Assembly (NCBI GenBank): GCA_022826725.1
Contig: JAJDUF010000013.1
Location: 186,001-250,000, forward strand
Reading direction: 5' to 3'
From: Chloroflexota bacterium
GTDB taxonomy: Bacteria; Chloroflexota; UBA11872; UBA12225; JAJDUF01
DNA: 64,000 bases
Shown: one piece after another, positions 40,716 to 48,377 of the stretch
Layout: each line of letters begins with the position of its first letter
How positions within the stretch are numbered: the first letter of the stretch is position 1
Made by a program: the position numbers and the translations under genes
Notes under the pieces: model-generated
The model's input: only the letters and a program-made list of their open reading frames with translations
What the model was told of the DNA's origin: nothing
Databases searched by the model: none

Positions 40716-42083
40716 ATGACAACCGCCGGACAACCTACTTTTGCAGCGGCCCGTGACCTGGCGCGCCAAGTGCTAGACGCCGCGCTCGCGGCCGTCGAGC
40801 CGGGGGCGGCGGTGCGGGCGGTGCTGCGCCGCGACGGGGACCGGCTCCTCGCCGGCGACCACGTCTACGACCTGGGAGCGGTGCGGCGGGTGTTCGTCGT
40901 GGGCACGGGGAAAGCCGGCGAGCCGATGACGCAAGCGGTTGCCGACGCCTTGGGCGAGCGCCTCACCGCCGGCGCCGTAACCGTCAAGGAGGACACGCTG
41001 ACGCCGGCCGCCGGGGCACTCGAACGGGTGCGGTTCACGGAGGGTGGGCATCCCATTCCGACCCAGGCGGCCATGGACGGCGCCCAGCGTATTGTGGAGT
41101 TGGCCCAGTCGGCGGACGAGCACGATCTGGTCATCTGCCTGATTTCCGGCGGCGGCTCGGCACTCCTGCCGCTGCCGGTTGAGGGCGTGTCGCTGGCCGA
41201 CAAACAGGCGATGAGTGACGTGCTCATCCGTTCCGGGGCGACCATCAATCAGATCAACACGGTCCGCAAGCACGTCTCGCAGGCCAAAGGCGGGCGGCTG
41301 GCCGAGTTTGCCGCGCCGGCGCAGGTGCTGACGCTCGTGCTGTCGGATGTCGTCGGCAATCCGCTGGACTTCATTGCCAGCGGGCCGACGGTTCCCGACT
41401 CGACCACGTTCGCCGATGCGCTGGCTGTGCTGCGGCAGTTCGACACAGAGCGCGCCGTGCCGGCCGCGGTGTGGCGGCACGTCGAGCGCGGCGCCGCCGG
41501 GCAGGTGGGCGAAACACCGAAGGAAACGGATACGGCCATCTTCGAGCGGACACGCGCGATCCTGGTCGGCAGTAACGAGATCGCTGCCGAGGCGGCCCGC
41601 GCAGCGGCGGAGCGGCTCGGTTTCCAAACTCTCGTCTGGACGACCTACCTGGAGGGGGAGGCCCGCGAGATCGCCAAGGTCGCCGGCGCCATCGCCAAGG
41701 AGCTGGTGCAGCGCAACGCGCCGTTGCCGGCGCCGGCCTGCATGATCGCGGGCGGAGAAACGACGGTCACGGTGCGCGGCGACGGGAAGGGTGGCCGCAA
41801 TCAGGAAATGGCCGTGGCCGCCGCCGTCGCCATTCGCGGCCTCCCGCGCACCTTGGTCGTCGCCGCGGCCACGGACGGATCCGACGCCCACCCGGATGCC
41901 GCCGGAGGCCTGGTGGACGGTAGCACCGTTGACAGAGGTAACGGCCTGAACCTGGACGTGCAGGCAGCCCTCGCCAACAACGACTCGTATCACTACCTGA
42001 ACGACGTTGGCGACCTGCTGGTGACCGGGCCGACGAACACCAATGTCAACGACCTGCTGTTTGTCTACAGCTTTGCTGCCTAG
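40716..42083 (+). CDS. Glycerate 2-kinase (type II, DUF4147/MOFRL)
   Basis: This 455-residue kinase phosphorylates D-glycerate at the 2-hydroxyl. The N-terminal DUF4147 domain has VFVVGTGKAGEPM, VRFTEGGHPIPTQAAMDGAQ, LVICLISGGGSALLPLP and VRKHVSQAKGGRLAE. The C-terminal MOFRL domain has CMIAGGETTVTVRGDGKGGR and VAAATDGSDAHPDAAGG. Length is normal. The ATG follows GGAGG at good spacing and a TATAAT box. It links sugar-acid breakdown (glycerate, tartronate semialdehyde) to lower glycolysis. It is divergent from the IlvD/Edd gene, a plausible functional pairing. Confidence 0.94.
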   Translation: MTTAGQPTFAAARDLARQVLDAALAAVEPGAAVRAVLRRDGDRLLAGDHVYDLGAVRRVFVVGTGKAGEPMTQAVADALGERLTAGAVTVKEDTLTPAAGALERVRFTEGGHPIPTQAAMDGAQRIVELAQSADEHDLVICLISGGGSALLPLPVEGVSLADKQAMSDVLIRSGATINQINTVRKHVSQAKGGRLAEFAAPAQVLTLVLSDVVGNPLDFIASGPTVPDSTTFADALAVLRQFDTERAVPAAVWRHVERGAAGQVGETPKETDTAIFERTRAILVGSNEIAAEAARAAAERLGFQTLVWTTYLEGEAREIAKVAGAIAKELVQRNAPLPAPACMIAGGETTVTVRGDGKGGRNQEMAVAAAVAIRGLPRTLVVAAATDGSDAHPDAAGGLVDGSTVDRGNGLNLDVQAALANNDSYHYLNDVGDLLVTGPTNTNVNDLLFVYSFAA

Positions 42084-42122
42084 TGCCGGTGGCGCATCGT
42101 TCCGCGCGGGTACTCAGCCCCG

Positions 42123-42935
42123 GTGCCTCATGGACAAAGCACCGCGGCGCCCGCTCGCCGGGCAGCCCACTGTCGGGACGGTACCAAGACCAAGACCGTG
42201 ACCTACGATTATTCCTCGCGGCCGCCGCCGCGCTGGCGCCCGCTGCACGATAAGCATTCACTACGCCGGCTGCGTGACCTGCGCGCCACTACCATCATGG
42301 TGGCCCTGCGGGTCATCGCGGTCTGCTTTGTCGCTGCGTTGGCCTACGTCTTGGTGGGCAGTGCCCGGCCGTTCTTGGAGCGTCTGGCTGCCCCGGCGCC
42401 AGTGGTCACTCCGTTCACCCGCCTGGCGCCGGTCACCGTGCGCCAGGCTCCGAGCACGCCCACGGCGACCACCGTCCCGCTCCCAATTCTGGTTCCCACC
42501 GTGGTGCCCCCGACTGCCGTCCCGGTACTGCCTCCGCCGCCGAAACCCGCCCCTGAAGTATCGCCTACGGCAACGGAAGGCGCCCCCGGCGGATCACCTA
42601 CGCCGACGGCAGATGCCCCGGACGGATCACCGACAGCAACGGAAGGCCCCTCGAACGTGCCGCCTACCATCACGCCCTTGGTGATAGCCACACAGACGGT
42701 AGCACCAACGGCCGTGCCTGCTACGCCAACGCCGGAGCCGCCAGCCGCGCCCGATGTAACGCTTGTCTACACGGTCGAACAGGGAGACACGCTCTGGGCG
42801 ATCGCCGAGAGATTCCAGGTGCAGCGAGCGGGCCTGCTGGAAGCCAATCGGGACAAGATTGATGACCCGAGTGAGATCACCGTCGGCATGAAACTCATCA
42901 TCCCCGCCTTGGGCACCGATTTGCCCACGGAGTAG
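42123..42935 (+). CDS. Membrane-anchored LysM domain protein
   Basis: This protein is up to 270 residues long. GTG 42198 (giving 245 residues) is an alternative start, since the first 25 residues look non-native. A basic N-terminus is followed by a hydrophobic segment (VALRVIAVCFVAALAYVLVG), then a Pro/Thr-rich linker with three repeats of the form SPTATEGAP, and a C-terminal LysM domain: VYTVEQGDTLWAIAERFQVQ to EITVGMKLIIPAL. LysM binds peptidoglycan or chitin. The protein is probably anchored in the membrane with LysM outside, possibly a scaffold or cell-wall sensor. This layout is common in Chloroflexota. Confidence 0.82.
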   Translation: MPHGQSTAAPARRAAHCRDGTKTKTVTYDYSSRPPPRWRPLHDKHSLRRLRDLRATTIMVALRVIAVCFVAALAYVLVGSARPFLERLAAPAPVVTPFTRLAPVTVRQAPSTPTATTVPLPILVPTVVPPTAVPVLPPPPKPAPEVSPTATEGAPGGSPTPTADAPDGSPTATEGPSNVPPTITPLVIATQTVAPTAVPATPTPEPPAAPDVTLVYTVEQGDTLWAIAERFQVQRAGLLEANRDKIDDPSEITVGMKLIIPALGTDLPTE

Positions 42936-43013
42936 CAATCACCGGCTCGTCTCGCTCGCCCCGTCCCGACTGGCGCTATTCGGGTGACGACCTCCACAGC
43001 AGGAGACCACGCG

Positions 43014-43988
43014 ATGACTGTGGCGATCACCGGGCTGGGATACTTCGGGTCGCTGCTCGCGCAACGGCTCCTGGCCGCCGGCACTCCGGTCGTGGCCCTC
43101 GAAAACGGCTTCGCCACCGACGCGACGGCGGTAGCCCGCCTGGCGCAGCAGCCCGGCTGTCGCGTGATCGAAGGGTCGGTCTGCGACCCCGCTGCGGTTG
43201 ACGCGCTGTTGGCGGGTCGGCAGGTGCGGTGCGTGGTGCATCTCGCCGCGCAGGCGAGCGCTCACCCGGCGGCCGCGTCGCCGGCGTATACGGAAGAGGT
43301 CAACCTGCGGGGGCCGCGCATAGTGCTCGACGCGATGGTCCGCCACGCGGTGCCACGCTTGGTCTACGCCAGCTCGTTCCGCTTGTATGGGCCGGATCTG
43401 ACCGGCACGATCACGGAGGACACGCCGCCTGGCGAGCAGGCGGATTTGTCCCACCTCTCCAAGCTCTACGTCGAGCAGCTGCTGGCCATGTATGCCGGAA
43501 GGCACGATCTGACGACCGTCTCGCTGCGTTTCGGCCTGGCCTACGGTCTCAGCCCGGTGATGAAGACGGCCCGGCCGTTTATGACCGCGCCCAATCTTTT
43601 CTGTCTGCAAGCGGCACGCGGCGAGCCGCTCCAGCTCCACGAGACGGCTCGCCGCGCAACGGCGCTCCTGCACGTGGACGATGCTGCGCGCCTGCTGGCC
43701 GCTGCGGCCGACTGGCCCTTGGCGCACGGGCATCACGTGTACAACGCCGCGGCGGAGGTGGCGAGCGTCGCCGCCGTGGCGCGGCTCGTGCAGCAGGCCG
43801 GCCGGCGGCGCGGCTTGGATGTGCGGCTCACCGGCCCCGACGCGGACGACGACGAGGGGCCGGCGCCATTCACGCTCTCCTCGCGTCTCGCGCAGTGGGA
43901 CTGGCACTGGCACAAGACGTTGGTGCCGGGGATTGCAGAGGTGCTGGGCTACTTCGCGGCAGCGGACGGTGGGGCATCGGGAGACTGA
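43014..43988 (+). CDS. NAD-dependent epimerase/dehydratase
   Basis: This 324-residue extended short-chain dehydrogenase starts MTVAITGLGYFGSLLAQRLL (NAD-binding GxxGxxG, with GLGYFGS here). VHLAAQASAHPAAASPAYTE, VYASSFRLYGPDL and LSKLYVEQLLAMYAGRHDL carry the expected substrate-loop features. The catalytic Tyr-x3-Lys is not clear: the aligned segment reads LSKLYVEQL, which has Y-x3 but no Lys. Substrate is probably a nucleotide sugar or a lactone/aldonate. ATG 43014 follows AGGAGACCACGCG and begins the Rossmann fold. Confidence 0.8.
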   Translation: MTVAITGLGYFGSLLAQRLLAAGTPVVALENGFATDATAVARLAQQPGCRVIEGSVCDPAAVDALLAGRQVRCVVHLAAQASAHPAAASPAYTEEVNLRGPRIVLDAMVRHAVPRLVYASSFRLYGPDLTGTITEDTPPGEQADLSHLSKLYVEQLLAMYAGRHDLTTVSLRFGLAYGLSPVMKTARPFMTAPNLFCLQAARGEPLQLHETARRATALLHVDDAARLLAAAADWPLAHGHHVYNAAAEVASVAAVARLVQQAGRRRGLDVRLTGPDADDDEGPAPFTLSSRLAQWDWHWHKTLVPGIAEVLGYFAAADGGASGD

Positions 43989-43995
43989 CCGCACT

Positions 43996-44102
43996 CCCTA
44001 GCCTCCTATATCCCACAGGGGTAGTTTTTTGCGTAGGGACGGTTTGGACCATAACCCCCGGCCCCTTCCCTGGCAGGGCAGGGGAGTGCTGGCGGCGCCG
44101 GC
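43996..44102. repeat. Repeat B, inverted core plus left arm
   Basis: The minus strand reads CGTCCCTACGC, six A, CTACCCCTGTGGG, the A-tract core. The plus strand continues GGACCATAACCCCCGGCCCC then TTCCCTGGCAGGG, the left arm. The matching inverted right arm, GGGGCCGGGGGTTAGGTTC, occurs at 44379-44397 beyond an IS110 remnant. The 452-base gap 43989-44440 contains these and no intact gene. Confidence 0.55.
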
Positions 44103-44277
44103 CTCTCGCTGCCGGCCAGGGGAAAGGCGCTACCTGGGACCGATAGCCACTTGGTCGCCGCCGGCCGCAGGGAAGCGCGGGTCGCCGCACCTCTCCCCAG
44201 AGAGAGCCCGCACAGTTGCCAGGGCCACCCCAGCCCGCATCGTGCAAGGACGGGCCAGGACGGAGGAGGCGGAGTGC

Positions 44278-44391
44278 ATGGAACCGGAAGCGCTTTACGT
44301 CGGTATTGACGTCGCCAAGGCGCAGTTGGACGTGGCCGTCCGGCCCACCGACGACCGCTGGGCGGTCACCCGTGACGGGGCCGGGGGTTAG
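44278..44391 (+). pseudogene. IS110-family transposase remnant (N-terminal fragment)
   Basis: Only 37 codons remain. ALYVGIDVAKAQLDVAVRPT is the DEDD-motif N-terminus of IS110/IS1111 transposases, in which the first catalytic Asp lies in GIDVAK. Full-length proteins are usually 300-400 residues. The frame stops inside a GC-rich repeat arm (GGGGCCGGGGGTTAG). A good ribosome site (GGAGGCGGAGTGC) still precedes the ATG, and the upstream sequence CCCGCATCGTGCAAGG-type flank may be part of the element's original left end. It is clearly non-functional. Confidence 0.8.
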
Positions 44392-44413
44392 GTTCAGTAC
44401 CCCCTCTCTCCAA

Positions 44414-44434
44414 CTCTGTGCCCTCTGTGGCTAA
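44414..44434. repeat. Repeat D, copy 1
   Basis: CTCTGTGCCCTCTGTGGCTA followed by A. A longer version with an added GTGCTCTGTGG unit is at 57066-57095. Confidence 0.45.
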
Positions 44435-44440
44435 GGATGA

Positions 44441-46102
44441 TCACTCCTGTCGCTGTTGCCAGTCGCGCGGCAGCGGCTCCAGACCGTGCTCCGTAATCCG
44501 GATGAACTGGCCGCGCATGTGCCGGATATGATCGTCCCGGTAGACGAACAGGACCACGTCCGGGGCCACCTCGACAAACTTGCCGCTCGCCCAAACCGGC
44601 CAATCCACGCTGGTACCCGCGTCCCACGAGCGCCCGCCATCCAGGCTGGTATGGATGGTGGTATTGGGGAAGCGGTGCGCGACCAGCAGCGCCCCACCGG
44701 AGGTGCAGATCATCCCGGCCGAGTAGCCGGGAAACGGACCGATGGCGACGGCGTCCCACGTCTGCGCGGCGTCGGTGGAGGTCGCCTGCCACATCGTCGG
44801 GCTGTAAATCGGCCGGCAATACGCCAGCAGCCGCCCGTCCGCCGTGAACGACGCGACCGGCTCGATCAGGTCCAGGCAGCCGGGTAGCGTGCCGCGCTCG
44901 ACGCCCTGTTTGCGGACCCCGTCCACGTTTACGGGTGCCGACCACGACTTGCCTCCGTCGGTGGAGCGGATCGAATAGACCTGCGCTTTGTAGGCCCCCC
45001 ACGTAAAGAGATCGTGCTCGTGACTCTCGGCCAAGGCCCCGTGCAGAAATACGACCAGCGTGCCGTCGGGCGCTTCGTAGATGCCCTGCCCGTAGAAGTT
45101 CGGTCCGAGCCGCGGATCGTCTGGCCACGGCTCGGTCAGCGGGTATTCCTCCACCGGCCCCCATGTCCGACCGGCGTCGGTCGATTCGCTCCGGCGAAAT
45201 ACGCTCTCCACGAAATTGCACGCCCACAGCCGGCCCTCGCGCGTGACGTGCAGGGCGCCGACGCGGTCCGCAGGCAGTACCAGTGGCTCATCCCAGGTCG
45301 CACCGCCGTCATGCGACCGCATCGTGTAGTTGACCTCGCGGTCGTCGAACGTCAGCACCAGCGTCCCGTCGGGCAGCCGCCGCAAGCTGTGCGGTTTCTG
45401 CCGATCCGTGACGCCCCGGAAGTTCGGCAGCAGCGCAAACCAAGCGATCTGCGGCGGGTCCGGTGACCAGTCCAGCGGCAGTGCCGCCTGGTCCGCCGCC
45501 ACCCGCAGCCCCCTACAGCGAAACTCGCCATACCCGGCCATCCCGACGCAGCCTGACCGCCAGGGCTGCACCACCTTAGCCCCATTTGGATTGTGCAGAC
45601 CTGGTGTGTCACCGGCGTCACCAGTGTGATTGGCCCCGTAGCTATCGTCGGTCACGGCCGGCCCGGGCACGCCGTCAACCCAGGTGCGGATGTGTGGCCC
45701 CTGTGCTTCTACTCGCAAGCGATACCAACGCTGTGTCTCCGCCGGCACGCCGGGCACTACTTGCAGCGCGAGGTGCCGCGCCCAGCCGGAGGCATCCACC
45801 TTGGAGATCACCAGCCAGAAGTGCTTTGCCCGCGTGGTTTGCCCCACCCACGGGGTATGCACCCAGTAGTGGTGACGCGCGTCCTGAGTGCGGAGGATGA
45901 TGCCCGTGTCACCGGCACCGGTCGCGGCGTTGCCGGCCTGGAAGTCACACTCGACCGCGACATCGCCGTAGGCCGCGGCCGTGTGGATGGCCATTCGCAG
46001 CGAGAACACGTCCGGCGGCACCACGTACTCCGCCTGCCCGTCCCGCCACCGGCCCCCGACGAAGCACCAGCCCTCACCCGTCCCGATCTTCAACGTCTGC
46101 AT
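44441..46102 (-). CDS. BNR/Asp-box repeat protein with N-terminal LamG-like domain
   Basis: This 553-residue protein has two parts. Residues 1-200 look like a concanavalin/LamG-type jelly roll (YGDVAVECDFQAGNAATGAG, WYRLRVEAQGPHIRTWVDGV, GYGEFRCRGLRV). Residues 225-545 form a beta-propeller with Asp boxes SHDGGATW, STDAGRTW, STDGGKSW, STDAAQTW and SLDGGRSW. No signal peptide is seen. A role in glycan hydrolysis or binding is likely but the catalytic sialidase residues cannot be assigned. It lies upstream-to-downstream after a frameshifted gene on the same strand, and the two may once have formed a catabolic unit. Confidence 0.78.
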   Translation of the reverse strand: MQTLKIGTGEGWCFVGGRWRDGQAEYVVPPDVFSLRMAIHTAAAYGDVAVECDFQAGNAATGAGDTGIILRTQDARHHYWVHTPWVGQTTRAKHFWLVISKVDASGWARHLALQVVPGVPAETQRWYRLRVEAQGPHIRTWVDGVPGPAVTDDSYGANHTGDAGDTPGLHNPNGAKVVQPWRSGCVGMAGYGEFRCRGLRVAADQAALPLDWSPDPPQIAWFALLPNFRGVTDRQKPHSLRRLPDGTLVLTFDDREVNYTMRSHDGGATWDEPLVLPADRVGALHVTREGRLWACNFVESVFRRSESTDAGRTWGPVEEYPLTEPWPDDPRLGPNFYGQGIYEAPDGTLVVFLHGALAESHEHDLFTWGAYKAQVYSIRSTDGGKSWSAPVNVDGVRKQGVERGTLPGCLDLIEPVASFTADGRLLAYCRPIYSPTMWQATSTDAAQTWDAVAIGPFPGYSAGMICTSGGALLVAHRFPNTTIHTSLDGGRSWDAGTSVDWPVWASGKFVEVAPDVVLFVYRDDHIRHMRGQFIRITEHGLEPLPRDWQQRQE

Positions 46103-46115
46103 ATCCGCCTCGCCC

Positions 46116-46140
46116 CGTCATTCCCGCGAAGATGGGAATC
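46116..46140. repeat. Repeat C, short copy
   Basis: CGTCATTCCCGCGAAGATGG followed by GAATC, inverted in orientation relative to the copies near 20.6 kb. Confidence 0.5.
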
Positions 46141-46143
46141 CAC

Positions 46144-46176
46144 GTCCCCCCGTCGCAACAGGGGGGCCAGCCCCCG
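46144..46176. repeat. Repeat A, copy 8
   Basis: GTCCCCCCGTCGCAACAGGG followed by GGGCCAGCCCCC. It lies directly between a repeat C copy and the end of the frameshifted gene. Confidence 0.5.
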
Positions 46177-46182
46177 GCCGAC

Positions 46183-47411
46183 CTACCAGTAGCCCCGAAA
46201 GCGCCCTTCCCAGTACATCCACAGCCAGCTGACCAGCGAGTCGTGGTCGAGCAACTCGCCCTCGATCCTCCAGTCCGGGGGAAGCTCGTGCGCCGGGTCT
46301 AGGGGCATGATGAAGCGGAATGTATCGAGGTCGAGTTGCTCCAGGATGGTCCGTGCCACCCCGACTAAGTCTTCACCCGGTAACCAGCGCTGCGCGTTGA
46401 CACACCCCCAGCCGTAGATGGCGCTGCGTCCGGTGCGCGTCGGCCCGCCACCCCAGCCGCGATCCACCGGGATGAGCTTCCCCGTCCGGGGGTCGCGTGT
46501 GGCCGATGAGTAGGCGGTGCCATCGGGGAGCACGGCATCTTTGGTCACCGCGAAAGCGTTGGTCATGAAGCGGCGCCACCGGTCGCGGTGCCAGGGATCA
46601 ATCTCCATCATGAGGCTCGGCAGGTACAACATGCGTGGAGGGACCAACGACGATCCGCTATGCCACCCAGCCACTTCGTGTCATTCTCGCAGGCCCGATA
46701 CCAGCGCTGAATCTCGTCGAGGTATCGCGGCTCACCGGTGGCGAGCCAGGCGTGATACAGCACGGGTGCGTAGATCACCCCGTGCTCCCAGTCGCCCTTG
46801 GTCCAATCCCAGCCGCCCGGATCGAACGTGAGCGCGAAGTACCCGCCCGGCTTCGGCCAATACCCCTGACGAATCTCATAGTCGGCGAAGCCGGTGAACA
46901 TCTCGTCAATGGTGCGGGTGTCCTCCGGCCCCGCGATATGGCGGTAGGCAGCCAAGCCCACGGTCACGCACTGGAGTTGATCGCCGGATGACTGCGTGGT
47001 GGCGACACCACCATACGGCTTGGTCAAGAACCCCGGCTCGTCGAACTCGGCGCCCATATCGTAGATGTGTTTCAGGGCGGCCAACGTGCGGCGGCAGATC
47101 GCCAGCACGTCGGGATCGCTGGTACAGCGGTAGCGGTACGACATCGCCCCGAGGTAGTAACCGGTATTGGCGGACGTGTTCTCCCAGGCCCGCCATATGT
47201 GCATCGGCGGCAGGCCGAGCTCGGCTTCGGTCTTCCCCTTCAGGGCGCGATGCGGAGCCATTCCACGGTAGTCCTCCGCGGTGGGCAACTGGTAGTCCGT
47301 CGGGCGGACGAACATCGGCACCATGCCGTGCTCTTGCAACGTGTGCTCCTCGACCACCGCCTGGATACGGAGGGCTTTGCGCTCCAACTCGTCTGCGGTC
47401 ATGGCTGGCAT
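46183..47411 (-). pseudogene. Frameshifted gene, unknown family (alpha/alpha-barrel-like)
   Basis: Two minus-strand frames overlap at 46608-46674 and read as one protein broken by a single shift. The upstream part (MPAMTADELERKALRIQAVV to RACENDTKWLGGIADR) begins at ATG 47411 after GAGAGGGAAGT. The downstream part continues RMLYLPSLMMEIDPWHRDRW to the end WEGRFRGYW. Joined, it would be about 410 residues and Trp/Tyr-rich, with repeated helix-loop signs of an (alpha/alpha) barrel glycosidase or lyase; no family is recognised. The shift lies near 46630-46650 (CGTCGTTGGTCCCTCC on that strand). It could be a real mutation or a sequencing error. Confidence 0.72.
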
Positions 47412-47441
47412 ACTTCCCTCTCCCGCGGCCCGTGCCGGCTC

Positions 47442-47470
47442 TGTCATTCCCGCGCAAGCGGGAATCTCGC
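47442..47470. repeat. Repeat C, copy upstream of the frameshifted gene
   Basis: GTCATTCCCGCGCAAGCGGG followed by AATCTCGCG. It lies just upstream of the ATG at 47411 on that strand. Confidence 0.6.
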
Positions 47471-47545
47471 GCAACGGCTTACGATTGCCGGCCGGTAAGC
47501 GTATCATGTCTCCCATAGGCGATAGCCGGAATGACGGGGAGCGAG

Positions 47546-47598
47546 TCCCCCACCCTAGCCCTCCCCCGCCGCAACGGGGGGACTATAGGGGGGCGGGG
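47546..47598. repeat. Repeat A, copy 9
   Basis: CCCCACCCTAGCCCTCCCCC, then GCCGCAACGGGGGGAC and TATAGGGGGGCGGGG. It lies about 17 bases before the DUF402 gene start. Confidence 0.65.
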
Positions 47599-47614
47599 AG
47601 TTGAGGAGTAGCTA

Positions 47615-48136
47615 ATGTCGCGGATCATACGCGTCGAGAAAGCCAAATACGACGGCACCATCCAGGCTGCCTGGGACAGCGAGTTGCTCGATCACGCCGG
47701 GGCCCTGCTGCGATCCGTTGTGCCTGGGGGGAAGCCGGTGTACGTGCTGGACCGGAGCCGCTGGATCGAGAGCGGACAGACGACCTGCGCCGTAGAGTTG
47801 TATTTCGAGGATCGCTGGTACAACGTCTGGCACGTCCGCGACAGCACGCAGGAGCTGTGGTACTGCAACGTGGCCATGCCCGCCAGTTTTGACGGGCAGA
47901 CGCTCCGCTGGGTTGACCTGGACATTGATATTCGCTGCTACCGGGACGGCGCACCGGAAGTGCTCGATGAAGACGAATTCGAGCAGCACCGGGTCGAGCT
48001 AGGCTACCCCGCTGAGGTTGTCGAACGAGCATTGGCCGCGCGTGACGAGGCCCTCCGGCTGGCGCACGCACGGGCCTTCCCGTTCGAATACGAGACGCAG
48101 ATCGGCACGCTCCGGCGCGAACCGAAGCCCGACTGA
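47615..48136 (+). CDS. DUF402 family protein (nucleoside diphosphatase-like)
   Basis: This 173-residue protein has the DUF402 pattern: YFEDRWYNVWHVRDSTQELW, then YCNVAMPA, a DLDIDIRCY strand and LDEDEFEQHR, which together carry the Tyr, Asp and Glu residues conserved in this family. Characterised members hydrolyse nucleoside di- or triphosphates (Ntdp) or act on other phosphate esters (FomD). The ATG follows GAGGAG. It is followed by an AT-rich spacer and the Asp/Thr-rich protein. A cytosolic phosphohydrolase is likely; its substrate is not known. Confidence 0.8.
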   Translation: MSRIIRVEKAKYDGTIQAAWDSELLDHAGALLRSVVPGGKPVYVLDRSRWIESGQTTCAVELYFEDRWYNVWHVRDSTQELWYCNVAMPASFDGQTLRWVDLDIDIRCYRDGAPEVLDEDEFEQHRVELGYPAEVVERALAARDEALRLAHARAFPFEYETQIGTLRREPKPD

Positions 48137-48195
48137 AAGGCGTGCGCTTATCGCGCAGAATTAGCGATTAATTGACGGTTAGATTAGATGTAGTC

Positions 48196-48216
48196 GTTAT
48201 GCGATCATCGCGTAAC
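48196..48216. promoter_or_regulatory. Candidate operator palindrome
   Basis: GTTATGCGAT, one central C, then ATCGCGTAAC: the arms match at 9 of 10 positions as an inverted repeat. It is about 120 bases upstream of the -35 box of the next gene. It looks like a homodimeric regulator site; the regulator is unknown. Confidence 0.45.
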
Positions 48217-48315
48217 CAAATTGCTGAAGATAACCTAGACAAACATCCGACATTCACCTGTGATTAGATGAATTTATGTGAACTTGTGGCTATATACTAC
48301 CCTGATTGACTACAT

Positions 48316-48344
48316 TTGAACAGGGTTTGCGACTGTGGTATAGT
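48316..48344 (+). promoter_or_regulatory. Sigma-70 promoter for the Asp/Thr-rich protein gene
   Basis: TTGAAC (48316-48321), 17 bases, TATAGT (48339-48344) with TGG just before it, so it is also an extended -10. Transcription would start near 48351, leaving a leader of about 27 bases with GGGAGGT at a good distance from ATG 48378. Confidence 0.6.
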
Positions 48345-48377
48345 GTAGTAGTTCTGCCGCCGCGAGGGAGGTCTCCA

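Larger units (their letters stand above)
48137..48377. other. AT-rich spacer with palindrome and promoter
   Basis: These 241 bases are markedly AT-rich relative to the rest of the window. They hold a near-perfect palindrome at 48196-48216 and a good promoter at 48316-48344 for the gene at 48378. Related half-sites such as TTATCGCG (48149-48156) and TTAGCGATTAA (48161-48171) lie before the palindrome. No coding frame is supported. Confidence 0.55.

Noticed and set aside
40773..41993. 406-codon open frame on the minus strand
   Set aside because: It is antisense to glycerate kinase, with no recognisable domain.
44029..44277. Upstream extension of the IS110 fragment frame
   Set aside because: The codons before ATG 44278 are repeat-derived and do not resemble a transposase.
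44441..46102. True sialidase
   Set aside because: Asp boxes are present but an arginine triad, FRIP-type motif and Tyr/Glu pair are not recognised, and no sialic-acid pathway genes are nearby.
48137..48305. tRNA or small RNA gene in the AT-rich spacer
   Set aside because: No cloverleaf, GGTTCAA-type T-arm or terminator could be found; only a promoter and palindrome are supported.
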